A stretch of 64,000 nucleotides of DNA from Aulosira sp. FACHB-615. GTDB taxonomy: Bacteria > Cyanobacteriota > Cyanobacteriia > Cyanobacteriales > Nostocaceae. Below the pieces are notes generated by a model. That model ran no database searches, was not told where the DNA came from, and saw only the letters and a program-made list of their open reading frames with translations. Location of the stretch: the NCBI RefSeq assembly GCF_014698045.1, contig NZ_JACJSE010000026.1, forward strand, positions 1-64,000, read 5' to 3'. The position numbers were made by a program, and so were the translations under genes. Positions within the stretch are counted from its first letter, which is position 1, and every line of letters begins with the position of its first letter. This document shows, one piece after another, positions 45,930 to 55,124 of the stretch.

Positions 45930-48662
45930 ATGCAAAGTAAAAAATACAAATTCAGGCTTCGGAGGTTACTGTTATTTTTATTCCTATTTACCTTTACGTT
46001 CTGCTTGTGGCTAGGTAATGTGCCATTAACTAACAGGCGATTTGAATTTGGAACAGTAGTCAGCGCACAGTCTGGCAATCCAGGTCAATTGGTACAACAA
46101 GGGCTGGAGTTTTACCAAGTTGGAGATATAACAGCAGCTATTGCCAACTGGAATCAAGCTTTAAGTATTTACCACCAAAATCACAATGCGGTAACAGAAG
46201 TGATTGTGAGAGAAAATCTGGCACGAGCTTATCAAGAAATTGGACAGGGCGAGCAAGCCCTCATTCACTGGGAGCAAGTAACTGTCTACCATCACAAAGT
46301 GGGGAATTTGCAGCAGGTGGGGCGATCTTTCACCGAACAGGCACAGGTGTATAGTAGTCTGGGACAACCTACAAAAGCGATCGCCTTACTATGCAATCCT
46401 GACAAATACAATCATTGCAGCAGTGATAGTGCTTTACAAATTGCTCAGACTCAAAAAGATTTAATCGGTGAAGCTGCTGCTTTGGGCAGTTTAGGTGATG
46501 CCACTAGATTGACAGGATATTATGAGTTAGCAATTAAACACTTAGAAAAAAGTCTAGCGATTGCCAAAAAACTTAATATATCTCCATTGCGCGTCTCAAT
46601 TTTTAACAGTTTGGGTAATGCTCACAGTAGTCTAGCTCAGGTTAAGTATCGACGAGCAGAATCAGCTACACAAAGGGGGAATGAGCAAGAAGCTAAAAAA
46701 CTCTTGGATAATGCCAAACAGGAGGATGCGAACGCCTTACGATATCTGGGTAACAGTTTAGAGATAGCCAGCAGTCAAAAAGATGTTGCTGGGCAAGTGC
46801 GATCGCTTTTATCAATAATTCCCATATATTACCGTAATAATGCTACTGCTGAGGCGAACAACAGTTTAGAACAAGGAATTAACCTGATAAAAAGTCTGCC
46901 AGACAGTCGCCGACGTGTGTATGCAACTATTGACTTTGTACGTCTATTACAACTCGTGGAAGATAATGCTATCTCATGGCGAATCAATTGTATTCAGCCT
47001 GAAGCTTATACTCAAGCAACATCACTGCTAGATCAAGCTATTACGACTGCCAGAAATATCGGTGATTTTAGGGCTGAATCTTTTGCTCTGGGAGAATTAG
47101 GACATATATATGAGTGTCGCCAAGAATATTCAAAAGCACTTTCAATTACTAATCGAGCCAGATTAGCATCTGAACAAGGTTTGAAAGCACAAGATAGCTT
47201 GTATCTGTGGGAGTGGCAAACTGGACGTATTTTGAAAGCTCAGGGAAAATTTGATAGTGCAATTTCTGCTTATGAACAGGCAATTAAAACCCTAGACACA
47301 ATTCGACGTGATATTTTAACAGCAAATAGAGATATTCAATTTGATTTTCGAGATACCATTGAGCCAATCTACCGCGATTTAGTCGAGTTGAGGTTGAGAA
47401 AGGAACAACCAATACAAACAGCCACTAAATCACTTGTTTATAGTGACAATACTCAACCACAACTCTTTACTTTCAAGGAGAAAGAAGAAAGTAAAGAAAA
47501 TTTAAGTTCTGTCATTAAAACTATCAATTCTTTAAAATTAGCGGAATTGCAAAACTATTTTGGTAACGATTGTATTATTGCCCCATTTCCTACCAGAAAT
47601 ATTGAAGAAGTAGGTAATTCCACAACTGCTTTTATTAATACTATTATCTTGACAGATAAAACTGCGGTAATTTTAACACTTCCGAGTGGTCAGAAGAAGT
47701 TGAGTACGATCGCCTTCAAACGCCAAGACTTCATCCATAAAGTTAATAGATTTCGGAGAACATTAGAATCATTTAGAGATATAGAATATGACACCAAACC
47801 AGCCCAAGAAATTTATGATTGGTTAATTCGTCCTTTTGAAAAAGACTTTGAAGTGGAAAAAATTAAAACGCTAGTCTTTATTCAAGATGGTATCTTGAGG
47901 ACTGTACCGATGGCATCTCTGCACGATGGCAAGCAATTTTTAATACAAAAGTATGCCATAGCCTCAATTCCCAGTTTAGATTTGACAGATATCAAACCTT
48001 TAAATCGCCAAAATTTGCGGATACTTGCATTAGGACTGACCCACAAAGCTGATGTTGATGGACAGGTATGGGATGCACTTCCAAACGTGACTACAGAAAT
48101 AGATGGTGTTGTAAGTAAGATTCCTGGTAAAAAATTACTTGACGATGATTTTACAAGTGATCGCCTGAAAGCAGAAATTGATAAACAAGTATATTCAATT
48201 ATCCATATCGCTACACATGGCGACTTTGGATATGAACCAGAAGATACATTTATTATTACAGGTAAAAACGCCGCCACAGGTAAGAACGAAAAACTTTCCT
48301 TTACAGAACTAGACAAATATATTCGCAGTGTTACTCGCAGCAATAAGTTATTAGAACTGTTAGCCTTAACCGCTTGCAAAACATCCGTAGGAGATGAGCG
48401 TTCTGCATTAGGATTAGCAGGTGTAGCAATTCAAGCAGGGGCAAAAAGTGCCTTAGCTTCACTGTGGGCAATTCAAGATAATTCCACATCTCAAATTGCT
48501 ATTAGTTTTTACAGCAAATTATTAAATAATCCTAGTATAAGTAAAGCCGAAGCTTTGCAATCTGCTCAAAAAGAAATGATTGAAGGTAAAACAGCACAAG
48601 GAGAGCTATGGAGTCACCCTGCTTATTGGTCGCCTTTAATTTTAATTGGCAATTGGTTATAG
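45930..48662 (+). CDS. TPR-CHAT caspase-like protease with Sec signal peptide (copy 2)
   Basis: 910 aa. The N-terminus has a basic, long hydrophobic signal sequence (LLLFLFLFTFTFCLWLGNVP) ending near 'VVSAQS'. TPR units span about 50-460 (for example YELAIKHLEKSLAIAKKL). A linker of about 100 residues precedes the CHAT domain, with His763 (IIHIATHGDFG) and Cys816 (LLALTACKTSVG), the conserved AIQAGAKSALASLW and the ending ILIGNWL. Both catalytic residues are present. The export signal places the peptidase outside the cytoplasm, like copy 1. It is divergent from tpsA2 and tail-to-tail with a DUF928 gene. Its likely job is cleaving an envelope or TPS substrate (inference). Confidence 0.92.
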   Translation: MQSKKYKFRLRRLLLFLFLFTFTFCLWLGNVPLTNRRFEFGTVVSAQSGNPGQLVQQGLEFYQVGDITAAIANWNQALSIYHQNHNAVTEVIVRENLARAYQEIGQGEQALIHWEQVTVYHHKVGNLQQVGRSFTEQAQVYSSLGQPTKAIALLCNPDKYNHCSSDSALQIAQTQKDLIGEAAALGSLGDATRLTGYYELAIKHLEKSLAIAKKLNISPLRVSIFNSLGNAHSSLAQVKYRRAESATQRGNEQEAKKLLDNAKQEDANALRYLGNSLEIASSQKDVAGQVRSLLSIIPIYYRNNATAEANNSLEQGINLIKSLPDSRRRVYATIDFVRLLQLVEDNAISWRINCIQPEAYTQATSLLDQAITTARNIGDFRAESFALGELGHIYECRQEYSKALSITNRARLASEQGLKAQDSLYLWEWQTGRILKAQGKFDSAISAYEQAIKTLDTIRRDILTANRDIQFDFRDTIEPIYRDLVELRLRKEQPIQTATKSLVYSDNTQPQLFTFKEKEESKENLSSVIKTINSLKLAELQNYFGNDCIIAPFPTRNIEEVGNSTTAFINTIILTDKTAVILTLPSGQKKLSTIAFKRQDFIHKVNRFRRTLESFRDIEYDTKPAQEIYDWLIRPFEKDFEVEKIKTLVFIQDGILRTVPMASLHDGKQFLIQKYAIASIPSLDLTDIKPLNRQNLRILALGLTHKADVDGQVWDALPNVTTEIDGVVSKIPGKKLLDDDFTSDRLKAEIDKQVYSIIHIATHGDFGYEPEDTFIITGKNAATGKNEKLSFTELDKYIRSVTRSNKLLELLALTACKTSVGDERSALGLAGVAIQAGAKSALASLWAIQDNSTSQIAISFYSKLLNNPSISKAEALQSAQKEMIEGKTAQGELWSHPAYWSPLILIGNWL

Positions 48663-48889
48663 GTTTCTCAAATTGTTGGGGATATAGGGAAGAGATTTTA
48701 CCAATTTTCAAAGGATTTTAATAGCAGGTTCTTGTTTGGGAAGCATGTCTTCTTCTCCTGTGGGGTTATCTTGTCTGCAAAAACTGGAATATCCACAAAT
48801 CAAATATTTAAAAACATTACAGCAACTATTCGTTACAAAACTTATTTATTAGCTACCTAGCAGCCTATTGATATATGTCTGCTGACTCC

Positions 48890-49654
48890 CTATTTCAAAA
48901 CCTTTTCAACAGTTACAACTTGCTGAAGTCGTGAAGCCTGCTGCTCTAAATCTTTCTTGCGAGTAGGTTCTGTAATTTTATTAGTTTCTTCAAGTTCCAA
49001 CTTACTCAGTTCCAACAATAGGTTTAACGTTGATGCTTTATTGACAGAATTCATAAGTGTCTCAGCTAGTGCATCGTACCATAATCCTTGTTCAGCATAT
49101 AATTTGGAGCGTTGGGGAATTTCTTTTGTCCGTAAAAGTGCATTTTTGAAGCTAATCGGCATTTCTACAACTTCAACTTCCGCCCTAACGAGTAAATCTT
49201 CTGATGGATGGTTAGGGTTGCATAATAAAGCCACTTGCCACAAATATTTATTACCAACCGTTAAACTAATTTTTTTATCAGCTAGAGAAAATTTTATGAT
49301 TCCTGGAGAACTTTGCGTCTGTGTTTTATAAATTAACTTGACCTTGCCATCAACATATTCGTAAAGGCTAAATTCGATTTCACGACCTTGAGCATTTGGT
49401 GCAAACCAAGCAAATGTTGGTTGTAGAGAAGCTGTTTGTCCAACATGAGAAAAAGGAGCTAAGGCAGTTAAGCTGATGTTTGGACTTCCACTACATTCGT
49501 TAGTCCTACTGCTATTAGAACCAGTAGCAGTTTTCGGACGAGAGGGTCTTTCAGGTGGTTTGTAGGTGGCTATTGCCGTATTGGCTGTTAGTATTAAAGA
49601 TAGTACGAGGCTGCAACTAAGTAGTAGTTTGCTATTTATGTACTGTTGTGGCAT
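48890..49654 (-). CDS. DUF928 family periplasmic protein
   Basis: 254 aa with a Sec signal (LLLSCSLVLSLILTANTAIA) and a Pro/Arg linker (PPERPSRPKTATG). The DUF928 sandwich includes LTALAPFSHVGQTASLQPTFAWFAP, and C-terminal helices follow (LYAEQGLWYDALAETLM), as usual for this cyanobacterial family. DUF928 genes commonly neighbour CHAT, TPS and CHASE2 genes in cyanobacteria (family knowledge); function unknown. It shares its 5' intergenic region with the next, divergent gene, and this region carries the TTGGCA palindrome. Confidence 0.85.
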   Translation of the reverse strand: MPQQYINSKLLLSCSLVLSLILTANTAIATYKPPERPSRPKTATGSNSSRTNECSGSPNISLTALAPFSHVGQTASLQPTFAWFAPNAQGREIEFSLYEYVDGKVKLIYKTQTQSSPGIIKFSLADKKISLTVGNKYLWQVALLCNPNHPSEDLLVRAEVEVVEMPISFKNALLRTKEIPQRSKLYAEQGLWYDALAETLMNSVNKASTLNLLLELSKLELEETNKITEPTRKKDLEQQASRLQQVVTVEKVLK

Positions 49655-49769
49655 ACAAAAATTCTTACCTATAAATGGTATTGGGCGATTGCAGGCTGTA
49701 ACGTTGAGTTTTAATCAATATAAATACCATTACCGTATTTATTGCTTTTTTGCTATTCATTTCAAGAAT

Positions 49770-49790
49770 TTGGCAGTTTTCTGCCAAATT
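49770..49790. promoter_or_regulatory. TTGGCA-n6-TGCCAA palindrome (copy 2)
   Basis: AATTTGGCAG (49767-49776), loop TTTT, CTGCCAAATT (49781-49790): perfect 10-bp arms. It sits about 115 nt upstream of both the DUF928 gene and the 49897 gene, and is almost identical to the site at 40523-40543. It is a candidate shared operator. Confidence 0.5.
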
Positions 49791-49896
49791 TGATTCAAGA
49801 TTAGTTTTAGTATGATTTTTTCACTATAAGGACAGTGTAAAATACTCTAATGGTATTTAAAAATTTGACCGCTAATATTTTTGTAAAAATTAATTC

Positions 49897-50634
49897 TTGA
49901 AAAAAAGAATGCTTCTTATTATCAATTTAGTATTTATTAGTTTTTTTGTAATGATGTTTTGCTTATTACTATCTTATAAACAAACCCAAGAAGCCTTAAT
50001 ATGGTGGAATAATAAACAATGTATGAGAATGTATCAAGAAGCAGAGGCGATTCAAAATGGTTTACTACAAGAATCATTTGTCATTCGACGGAACTTAGAA
50101 CTTTCTTTAGTCAATCCTGCACTTTCTCAACAGCAACAAGAGCAATATTATTTGGCAACTATTGAAAAGTTTCATCATTCACTTAAGCAATTAAATAGCT
50201 ACTTATCTCCTGCATATATTGGAGACACTTTACCTCTAGCTATTAAGTATATGCTTCTGGGATGGGAATCACACATTCCTGAATTAAGCTTACAAATAGA
50301 CCTGCAAAATGACTGGTACCAGGAATCTTTTTCTACTAGCCGCGTAATTTTAATGATTTTAGATGAACTATTACAAACCATCAAATTAAATGTAACAATG
50401 CCATTATCTATATTCATTAGTTTAAAACAACGAGGTAAGTATAGTGAACTTATATTACAGTTAAGTTATTTAGCTGCATCACAACAGATCCATGTATCAA
50501 TTTTGCCTAATCCTATTTATCTTTGTCATGTATTTAATTTATTAGCAAAAGGAAAGAGTCGTTACCAATATAGTAATAGTACAGAAAGATGGAAATTTCT
50601 ATGGAAACCATCACAAACATCTATAGCTAAATGA
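49897..50634 (+). CDS. Membrane-anchored hypothetical signalling protein
   Basis: 245 aa from a TTG; an ATG four codons later (49909) is an equally good start. One N-terminal membrane helix (LLIINLVFISFFVMMFCLLL) is followed by coiled helices with many Gln (QQQQEQYYLATIEKFHHSLKQL). The second half (VILMILDELLQTIKLN... about 145-165, ELILQLSYLAASQQIHVSIL) resembles the start of a degenerate HATPase but lacks the glycine boxes. It precedes a response regulator and a CHASE2 kinase on the same strand. It may be a vestigial kinase or a helper of that system. No family is recognised with certainty. Confidence 0.6.
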   Translation: MKKRMLLIINLVFISFFVMMFCLLLSYKQTQEALIWWNNKQCMRMYQEAEAIQNGLLQESFVIRRNLELSLVNPALSQQQQEQYYLATIEKFHHSLKQLNSYLSPAYIGDTLPLAIKYMLLGWESHIPELSLQIDLQNDWYQESFSTSRVILMILDELLQTIKLNVTMPLSIFISLKQRGKYSELILQLSYLAASQQIHVSILPNPIYLCHVFNLLAKGKSRYQYSNSTERWKFLWKPSQTSIAK

Positions 50635-50695
50635 GTAATTTTTATTTTATTAAATTATAAAAGGGAAATATAAATATTTTATATAAAAGTAAATT

Positions 50696-50723
50696 TTGTG
50701 TATAAAAAAATATATTGTATAAA
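50696..50723 (+). promoter_or_regulatory. Possible sigma-70-type promoter for the response regulator gene
   Basis: TTGTGT (50696-50701) and TATAAA (50718-50723) are separated by 16 bp, about 40 bases before the ATG. The region is very AT-rich, so chance matches are common. Confidence 0.3.
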
Positions 50724-50764
50724 TTGAGAATTTTAACTACACAGTGATATACACCTATTAATCA

Positions 50765-51424
50765 ATGACAAAACAACAGAGGCAGAAAATTTTGGTAGTT
50801 GATGATCATGAAGCTGTTTTATATGCGACTACCAATGTATTAAAATCACATTACCCAGAAGCAGAAATCTTCCAGGCACAAAATATCAAGTCAGCAATTG
50901 AGCTATCAAAGAATATTAAAGTTGATTTGATTATAGTTGATTTAGCTATGCCAAAAAATATAGGGGAAACTGCTCAAACTGATAATGGTGTTCAACTACT
51001 TAAAACATTAATGTGGCAATATTCTACTCTCAACATTGTAGTGCAAACTGCCTCTCCTCGTGCTTTAGTAAGGCTAAAAGCTGCAATTAGTAATCATGAA
51101 GGTGGTTTTACCGTAGCCGATAAAAGCTTACCCATGAGTGAAATGTTAACCAAAGTTGATTGGGCATTTAAGGGTGTTAACTGTACTCCTCAAGAGATGC
51201 GTTCTGGTTTAGAGTTAAAACCAGAATGGCTGGAAGTTATACAACTAGCTTTTAAAGAGAGTTTGAAAGATGTAGCTATCGCCAAGCGAATGAATATTGC
51301 TGAACGCACATTAAGGCATTATTGGACAAAAATATATGACGCATTGAGCGTTTATCCAGGTGAAGATAAAAATTTACGAATCCAAACAGAAATTCGAGCA
51401 AGAGAAGAAGGCTTAATTGATTAA
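50765..51424 (+). CDS. Response regulator with receiver domain and LuxR-like HTH output
   Basis: 219 aa. The receiver has Asp13/Asp14 (VVDDHEAV), phospho-acceptor Asp59 (LIIVDLAMP) and Lys at about 120 (ADKSLP). The C-terminus (about 150-219) is HTH-like: EVIQLAFKESLKDVAIAKRM and NIAERTLRHYWTKIYDAL, a LuxR/NarL-type variant that ends in a charged tail. It stands 135 nt upstream of a CHASE2 kinase whose phosphotransfer type fits NarL partners, so the two are a probable two-component pair. It may control the adjacent TPS/CHAT genes (inference from position). Confidence 0.88.
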   Translation: MTKQQRQKILVVDDHEAVLYATTNVLKSHYPEAEIFQAQNIKSAIELSKNIKVDLIIVDLAMPKNIGETAQTDNGVQLLKTLMWQYSTLNIVVQTASPRALVRLKAAISNHEGGFTVADKSLPMSEMLTKVDWAFKGVNCTPQEMRSGLELKPEWLEVIQLAFKESLKDVAIAKRMNIAERTLRHYWTKIYDALSVYPGEDKNLRIQTEIRAREEGLID

Positions 51425-51559
51425 CTAACACTTATTTTGCCTAAAAAAACTAAATTTTAAAGTTAATCTTTATCATTTTATTTAAGTTTTAAATGTTTAT
51501 ATCTGACATATTAGCTATAGGATTATGATTTAAAATTTTACATTATTTACATTAACTAT

Positions 51560-53464
51560 ATGAAAAGTAAGATTTGGGAAAAAATAAAATTTAAAAATAA
51601 CAGTTGGCATATAGGTATAATGCCAGGACTGATTGCAATTATATTTATAACTACTCTACGGTTATCTGGCACATTACAGTTTTTGGAATTAGCCCTATTT
51701 GATAAACTTCTACGTCTGCGTCCACAAGAGCCAATTGATGAAAGAATATTGATTATAGGTATTAATGAAAGTGATATTAGGTCAGTCAAAGCATACCCTA
51801 TACCTGACCAAAGCATTGCTGCATTATTACAAAAAATAAATACCTATCAACCTGCTGTAATTGGCTTAGATATTATTAGAGACTTACCACAAGAACCTGG
51901 ACATACAGAGCTTATTAAAACGTTTAAAGAAACTAAAAACTTAATTGCTGTTGAGAAACTATTAGGAGATATTAGTGGTTTTACTTTTAACCCGCCACCA
52001 GACTTACCGGGTGAGCAAATAGGATTTACAGATGCTTTGATTGATACAGATGGCAAGCAACGCCGGAGTTTATTAGCTGCATCTAATTCAAAAGGAGACT
52101 GGAAATTTTCTTTTTCACTGAAATTAGCACAAGTATATCTAAAAACTAAAAATATTGATATAGAGAATGTGAATGGTGATGCTTACGGGATAAGATTTAA
52201 CTCAACTATTTTCCCACGTTTTCATTCAAATTCAGGTGGATACATACAAGCAGATGATGCGGGTAGTCAAATACTAATTAATTTTCGCAGCCGATACCAA
52301 CCTTTTCGTGCAGTGTCCTTGACTGACATTCAAAACAGTAATGTTAATCCTGATTGGATTCGTGGGAAAATTGTTCTAATTGGTATGACTAACCCTAGTG
52401 CTAAAGATTATAGAATTTTATCTGCAATAAAAAGCAAAAATTCCGGAATAATTTATGGAGTTGAAGTTCAAGCCCATGAGATTAGTCAATTAATAAGTGC
52501 TGTATTGGATCAGCGACCACTAATTAAGGTATGGGCAGATTTGTGGGAATATTTATGGATTATTATTTGGGGAATTTTAGGGCTAAGTTTGTGCTTGTGC
52601 ATTCGCAATCCATTAATTATTTTCATCTACATAGGTATTGCTAGTATTTTTTTGTTTACTATATGTTATGGGTTAATTAATATAGGCTTATGGATTCCTC
52701 TTTTCCCATGTTTCTTAAGTTTACTATTTAATAGTATAGGTTTAGCAGCCTTCTATAGATATGAAGAGGCATTATGCTATCGCATTCAAGATCGACAATT
52801 AGTTATTGAGCAAACTTTTGATGCGATTCATAGTTATCCATTACAAACTCTTAGTTTAATATTAAGAGAAGTTCAAAGCCGAGAAAATTTATCACCTCAA
52901 GAGTTCACATTAAAACTTAAACAACTTAATAAAGAATTACGCGATGTTTATGATTTAGTTAAAAGAGAGTCTATAAGTGAGTTAAATAACTTATATTTTA
53001 GCCAAAATCAAAGACTAGATTTATCTCAACCGCTTTATGATGTTCTTTTTGAAGTTTATTTTAATTTCACAGAAAATAATTCTTCATATTTTAACAAAAT
53101 TCATCCTAAAGTAATTAAATTTGAGCCGATGAATGACAGTAATTTGACCATAGAGCAAAAGCGAAGTCTCTGCCGTTTTTTGGAAGAAGCATTACGTAAT
53201 GTTGAGAAGTATGCACATGGAACTACTCGTCTTGATGTAATTTGCACTCAAGAGGATGGTAAAAATGTTATCCGGGTAGCAGACAACGGGTTAAAATTTG
53301 AGAGGATGGCTGACCTATCTTCATATTCAGGATTTGGAACAAAGTTAGCTAAAAATTTAGCTAAACAGTTAGAAGGTGAATTCAAGCGATACCCTAATTC
53401 TCCCAAAGGGATAGTTTGTCAGCTTACTTGGTCTGCAAAAAAGCGGTGGTTTTGGCTGTTTTAA
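51560..53464 (+). CDS. CHASE2-domain histidine kinase
   Basis: 634 aa. One membrane helix at the N-terminus is followed by an extracytoplasmic CHASE2 domain (about 45-310: DERILIIGINESDIR, IIGVEVQAHEIS-type ending). Three membrane helices follow at about 325-405 (YLWIIIWGILGLSLCLCI, FIYIGIASIFLFTICYG, LWIPLFPCFLSLLFNSIGLA). The DHp-like helix has the His in DAIHSYPLQTLSL, and the HATPase has an N-box (EALRNVEKYAHG), G1 (VADNG) and G2 (GFGTKLAKNLAKQL). The His site resembles the NarL-type kinases. CHASE2 senses an unknown extracellular signal. Its regulator is probably the preceding gene. Confidence 0.92.
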   Translation: MKSKIWEKIKFKNNSWHIGIMPGLIAIIFITTLRLSGTLQFLELALFDKLLRLRPQEPIDERILIIGINESDIRSVKAYPIPDQSIAALLQKINTYQPAVIGLDIIRDLPQEPGHTELIKTFKETKNLIAVEKLLGDISGFTFNPPPDLPGEQIGFTDALIDTDGKQRRSLLAASNSKGDWKFSFSLKLAQVYLKTKNIDIENVNGDAYGIRFNSTIFPRFHSNSGGYIQADDAGSQILINFRSRYQPFRAVSLTDIQNSNVNPDWIRGKIVLIGMTNPSAKDYRILSAIKSKNSGIIYGVEVQAHEISQLISAVLDQRPLIKVWADLWEYLWIIIWGILGLSLCLCIRNPLIIFIYIGIASIFLFTICYGLINIGLWIPLFPCFLSLLFNSIGLAAFYRYEEALCYRIQDRQLVIEQTFDAIHSYPLQTLSLILREVQSRENLSPQEFTLKLKQLNKELRDVYDLVKRESISELNNLYFSQNQRLDLSQPLYDVLFEVYFNFTENNSSYFNKIHPKVIKFEPMNDSNLTIEQKRSLCRFLEEALRNVEKYAHGTTRLDVICTQEDGKNVIRVADNGLKFERMADLSSYSGFGTKLAKNLAKQLEGEFKRYPNSPKGIVCQLTWSAKKRWFWLF

Positions 53465-53793
53465 TCTATTTAGTTATGGTTTCGCAAGTTACACGATTTC
53501 TGAGAAAAGAAAACCAGCGAATATATTGCCTCCAGAGACGAATAATGTTGCTCTTAAGGTTAGAAAAAGCACTCGTTTGTAAACTATTATACGTTGGAGC
53601 TATGACGTGTAATCTCTACCATTAAAAAATTTTTTCTCTACCTTTAAAAACTGAAAAGACCAAATCAACCGATTATTTTCCGCCAGTGAACTGTCCATTT
53701 CTGGCGGCTATAAAAGGACACTTTCTACTTAGTCAGCAACGCTCACGGGAATAGAGGGAAAATTACTAATACAAGTATACTACCGAGAAGTCT
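53465..53793. other. Intergenic region after the CHASE2 kinase
   Basis: About 330 bases with no convincing gene. The short ORFs here overlap the kinase end in another frame or lack start signals. It presumably holds a terminator for the kinase and a promoter for the small gene that follows; neither is clear. Confidence 0.45.
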
Positions 53794-54069
53794 ATGAGCG
53801 AAAACAGCAGCACCTACAACCACAATGGCAAGCCCCCCAGTCCCACAAGCGAATCGCTACAGTTGGCTCATCGATTTGTAAAGGCGATCGCTGAATACAA
53901 CTGGACAGTTGACTATGTAAAGTTCTGTGAATTACTGGAGCTTGAGCCAGGGGATTTTGCAGATGAGCAATACCGATATTTTCAGCAGTTAGCGGAGGCA
54001 CTCACTCGATTTGATGCGGAGTCTCTAGCAAAGATGATTGATGCGGGGGAAGCGAAGGTGGACGGGTGA
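53794..54069 (+). CDS. Small hypothetical protein
   Basis: 91 aa. The first 20 residues are polar and probably disordered. The rest is helical and acidic (LQLAHRFVKAIAEYNWTVDYVKFCELLELE; QYRYFQQLAEALTRFDAESLAKMI). The amphipathic pattern and a HIP1 site in frame support a real gene. No family is recognised. It stands alone between the CHASE2 kinase and the P-loop operon. Confidence 0.55.
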   Translation: MSENSSTYNHNGKPPSPTSESLQLAHRFVKAIAEYNWTVDYVKFCELLELEPGDFADEQYRYFQQLAEALTRFDAESLAKMIDAGEAKVDG

Positions 54070-54098
54070 GTGCGATCTGCTTGGCGAATACATATATA

Positions 54099-54112
54099 CC
54101 CGGATTTCTCAC
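54099..54112 (+). repeat. Solitary IS1380-type end
   Basis: CCCGGATTTCTCAC is identical to the first 14 bases of the IS1380 terminal repeat at 28225. No transposase or second end is nearby. It is either the scar of a lost element, a one-ended remnant or a piece of a nonautonomous relative. A G/C-rich 'GCAGGGGAGCAGGGGGG' repeat follows at 54133. Confidence 0.5.
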
Positions 54113-54287
54113 CACACCTTTCAAAGCCTGTGCAGGGGAGCAGGGGGGAATGAAGGTACTCTCCTCCCAGCCCCTCTGCTTCTTATCTCTCCCTTTACAA
54201 TAAAAAGTTAATAAAAACAATAGACGGAAGTACTAATTATTTTCACACATTCAGAGATTCCGGTGGGATTTTCTGTGTGTCATATTT

Positions 54288-55124
54288 ATGACGCTACTAG
54301 AAAAAAAGAAGATGGTGAAAATTTGGACATTCTGGGAATTTGAGCATTCATCAAAAAATATTATTCGAGTAATAGATGCCCCCCAGGGTTTAGAGCTATT
54401 TGCAGAAGATGTATTTCAAATTATTGCTCCAGAACTTAATAACGAAAAAATTATAGTGATGGGCATCAAGATGAATCAAAGATGTACATCTGTAGAGGGA
54501 AAAATAGTAGCCGTTAATACACTGGATGCTTTAGCTATTCATGCTTTATCAGGTGTGGTAAAAGCAGACGTTATTAGACAATTAATGCAATGGGTGAGAA
54601 GCAATATTTTGCCTGTTTTTAAAAGAGAAAGTCCGCAATCAGAGTATTTTTATTACTCGGTTCAAAAAATTGATTTTCAACAAAAAACCTCATTATTAAG
54701 CTATTTATTCCTCAAAGGGATTCCGGCAGAAGAAAAAGTAATTGATTTTTACATGGATATACTTTATAAAAAAATTGCTTTATCAGAATGTAACAATAGG
54801 GATTATCAGGCTCAGGCAACTTATTTTGAAATAGTTCAACAAATAATTCGACCTTTTGTCATCCCCGTCTCAAGTAATTATAAAGATTTTTATGACAGAT
54901 TAGTTTTACGTTCTGCCAATTTGTTGAATGCTCAAGAGCTTGATTTGCATGTATTTAATGCCTTGAAAAAACAACAAGATATTGAAATCCTAAATATCAT
55001 GAACCAAGCATTGATTATCCAAGCGGTAGAATCTACTGCTAATAAATTTATTCCTGATGTGAAGAAATTTTATTTACAAATTCTGGAGCATTTTTCAGAA
55101 GAGATGAATGCAGGCTGTCAATGA
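54288..55124 (+). CDS. Hypothetical protein, first gene of the P-loop operon
   Basis: 278 aa. The N-terminal 120 residues (FELFAEDVFQIIAPEL-like start, then VNTLDALAIHALSGVVKADVIRQLMQWVRSNILPVF) recall the Bro-N/antirepressor pattern but only weakly. The remainder is helical with no motif. There is no signal peptide. Its stop overlaps the start of the ParA-like gene (ATGA at 55121), so translation is probably coupled. The context of plasmid-type ATPases suggests partition, transfer or replication control. Function unknown. Confidence 0.65.
   Translation: MTLLEKKKMVKIWTFWEFEHSSKNIIRVIDAPQGLELFAEDVFQIIAPELNNEKIIVMGIKMNQRCTSVEGKIVAVNTLDALAIHALSGVVKADVIRQLMQWVRSNILPVFKRESPQSEYFYYSVQKIDFQQKTSLLSYLFLKGIPAEEKVIDFYMDILYKKIALSECNNRDYQAQATYFEIVQQIIRPFVIPVSSNYKDFYDRLVLRSANLLNAQELDLHVFNALKKQQDIEILNIMNQALIIQAVESTANKFIPDVKKFYLQILEHFSEEMNAGCQ

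Noticed and set aside
47882..48379. Minus-strand ORF of 165 codons inside CHAT2
   Set aside because: It lies antisense to the conserved CHAT domain and has no independent motif.
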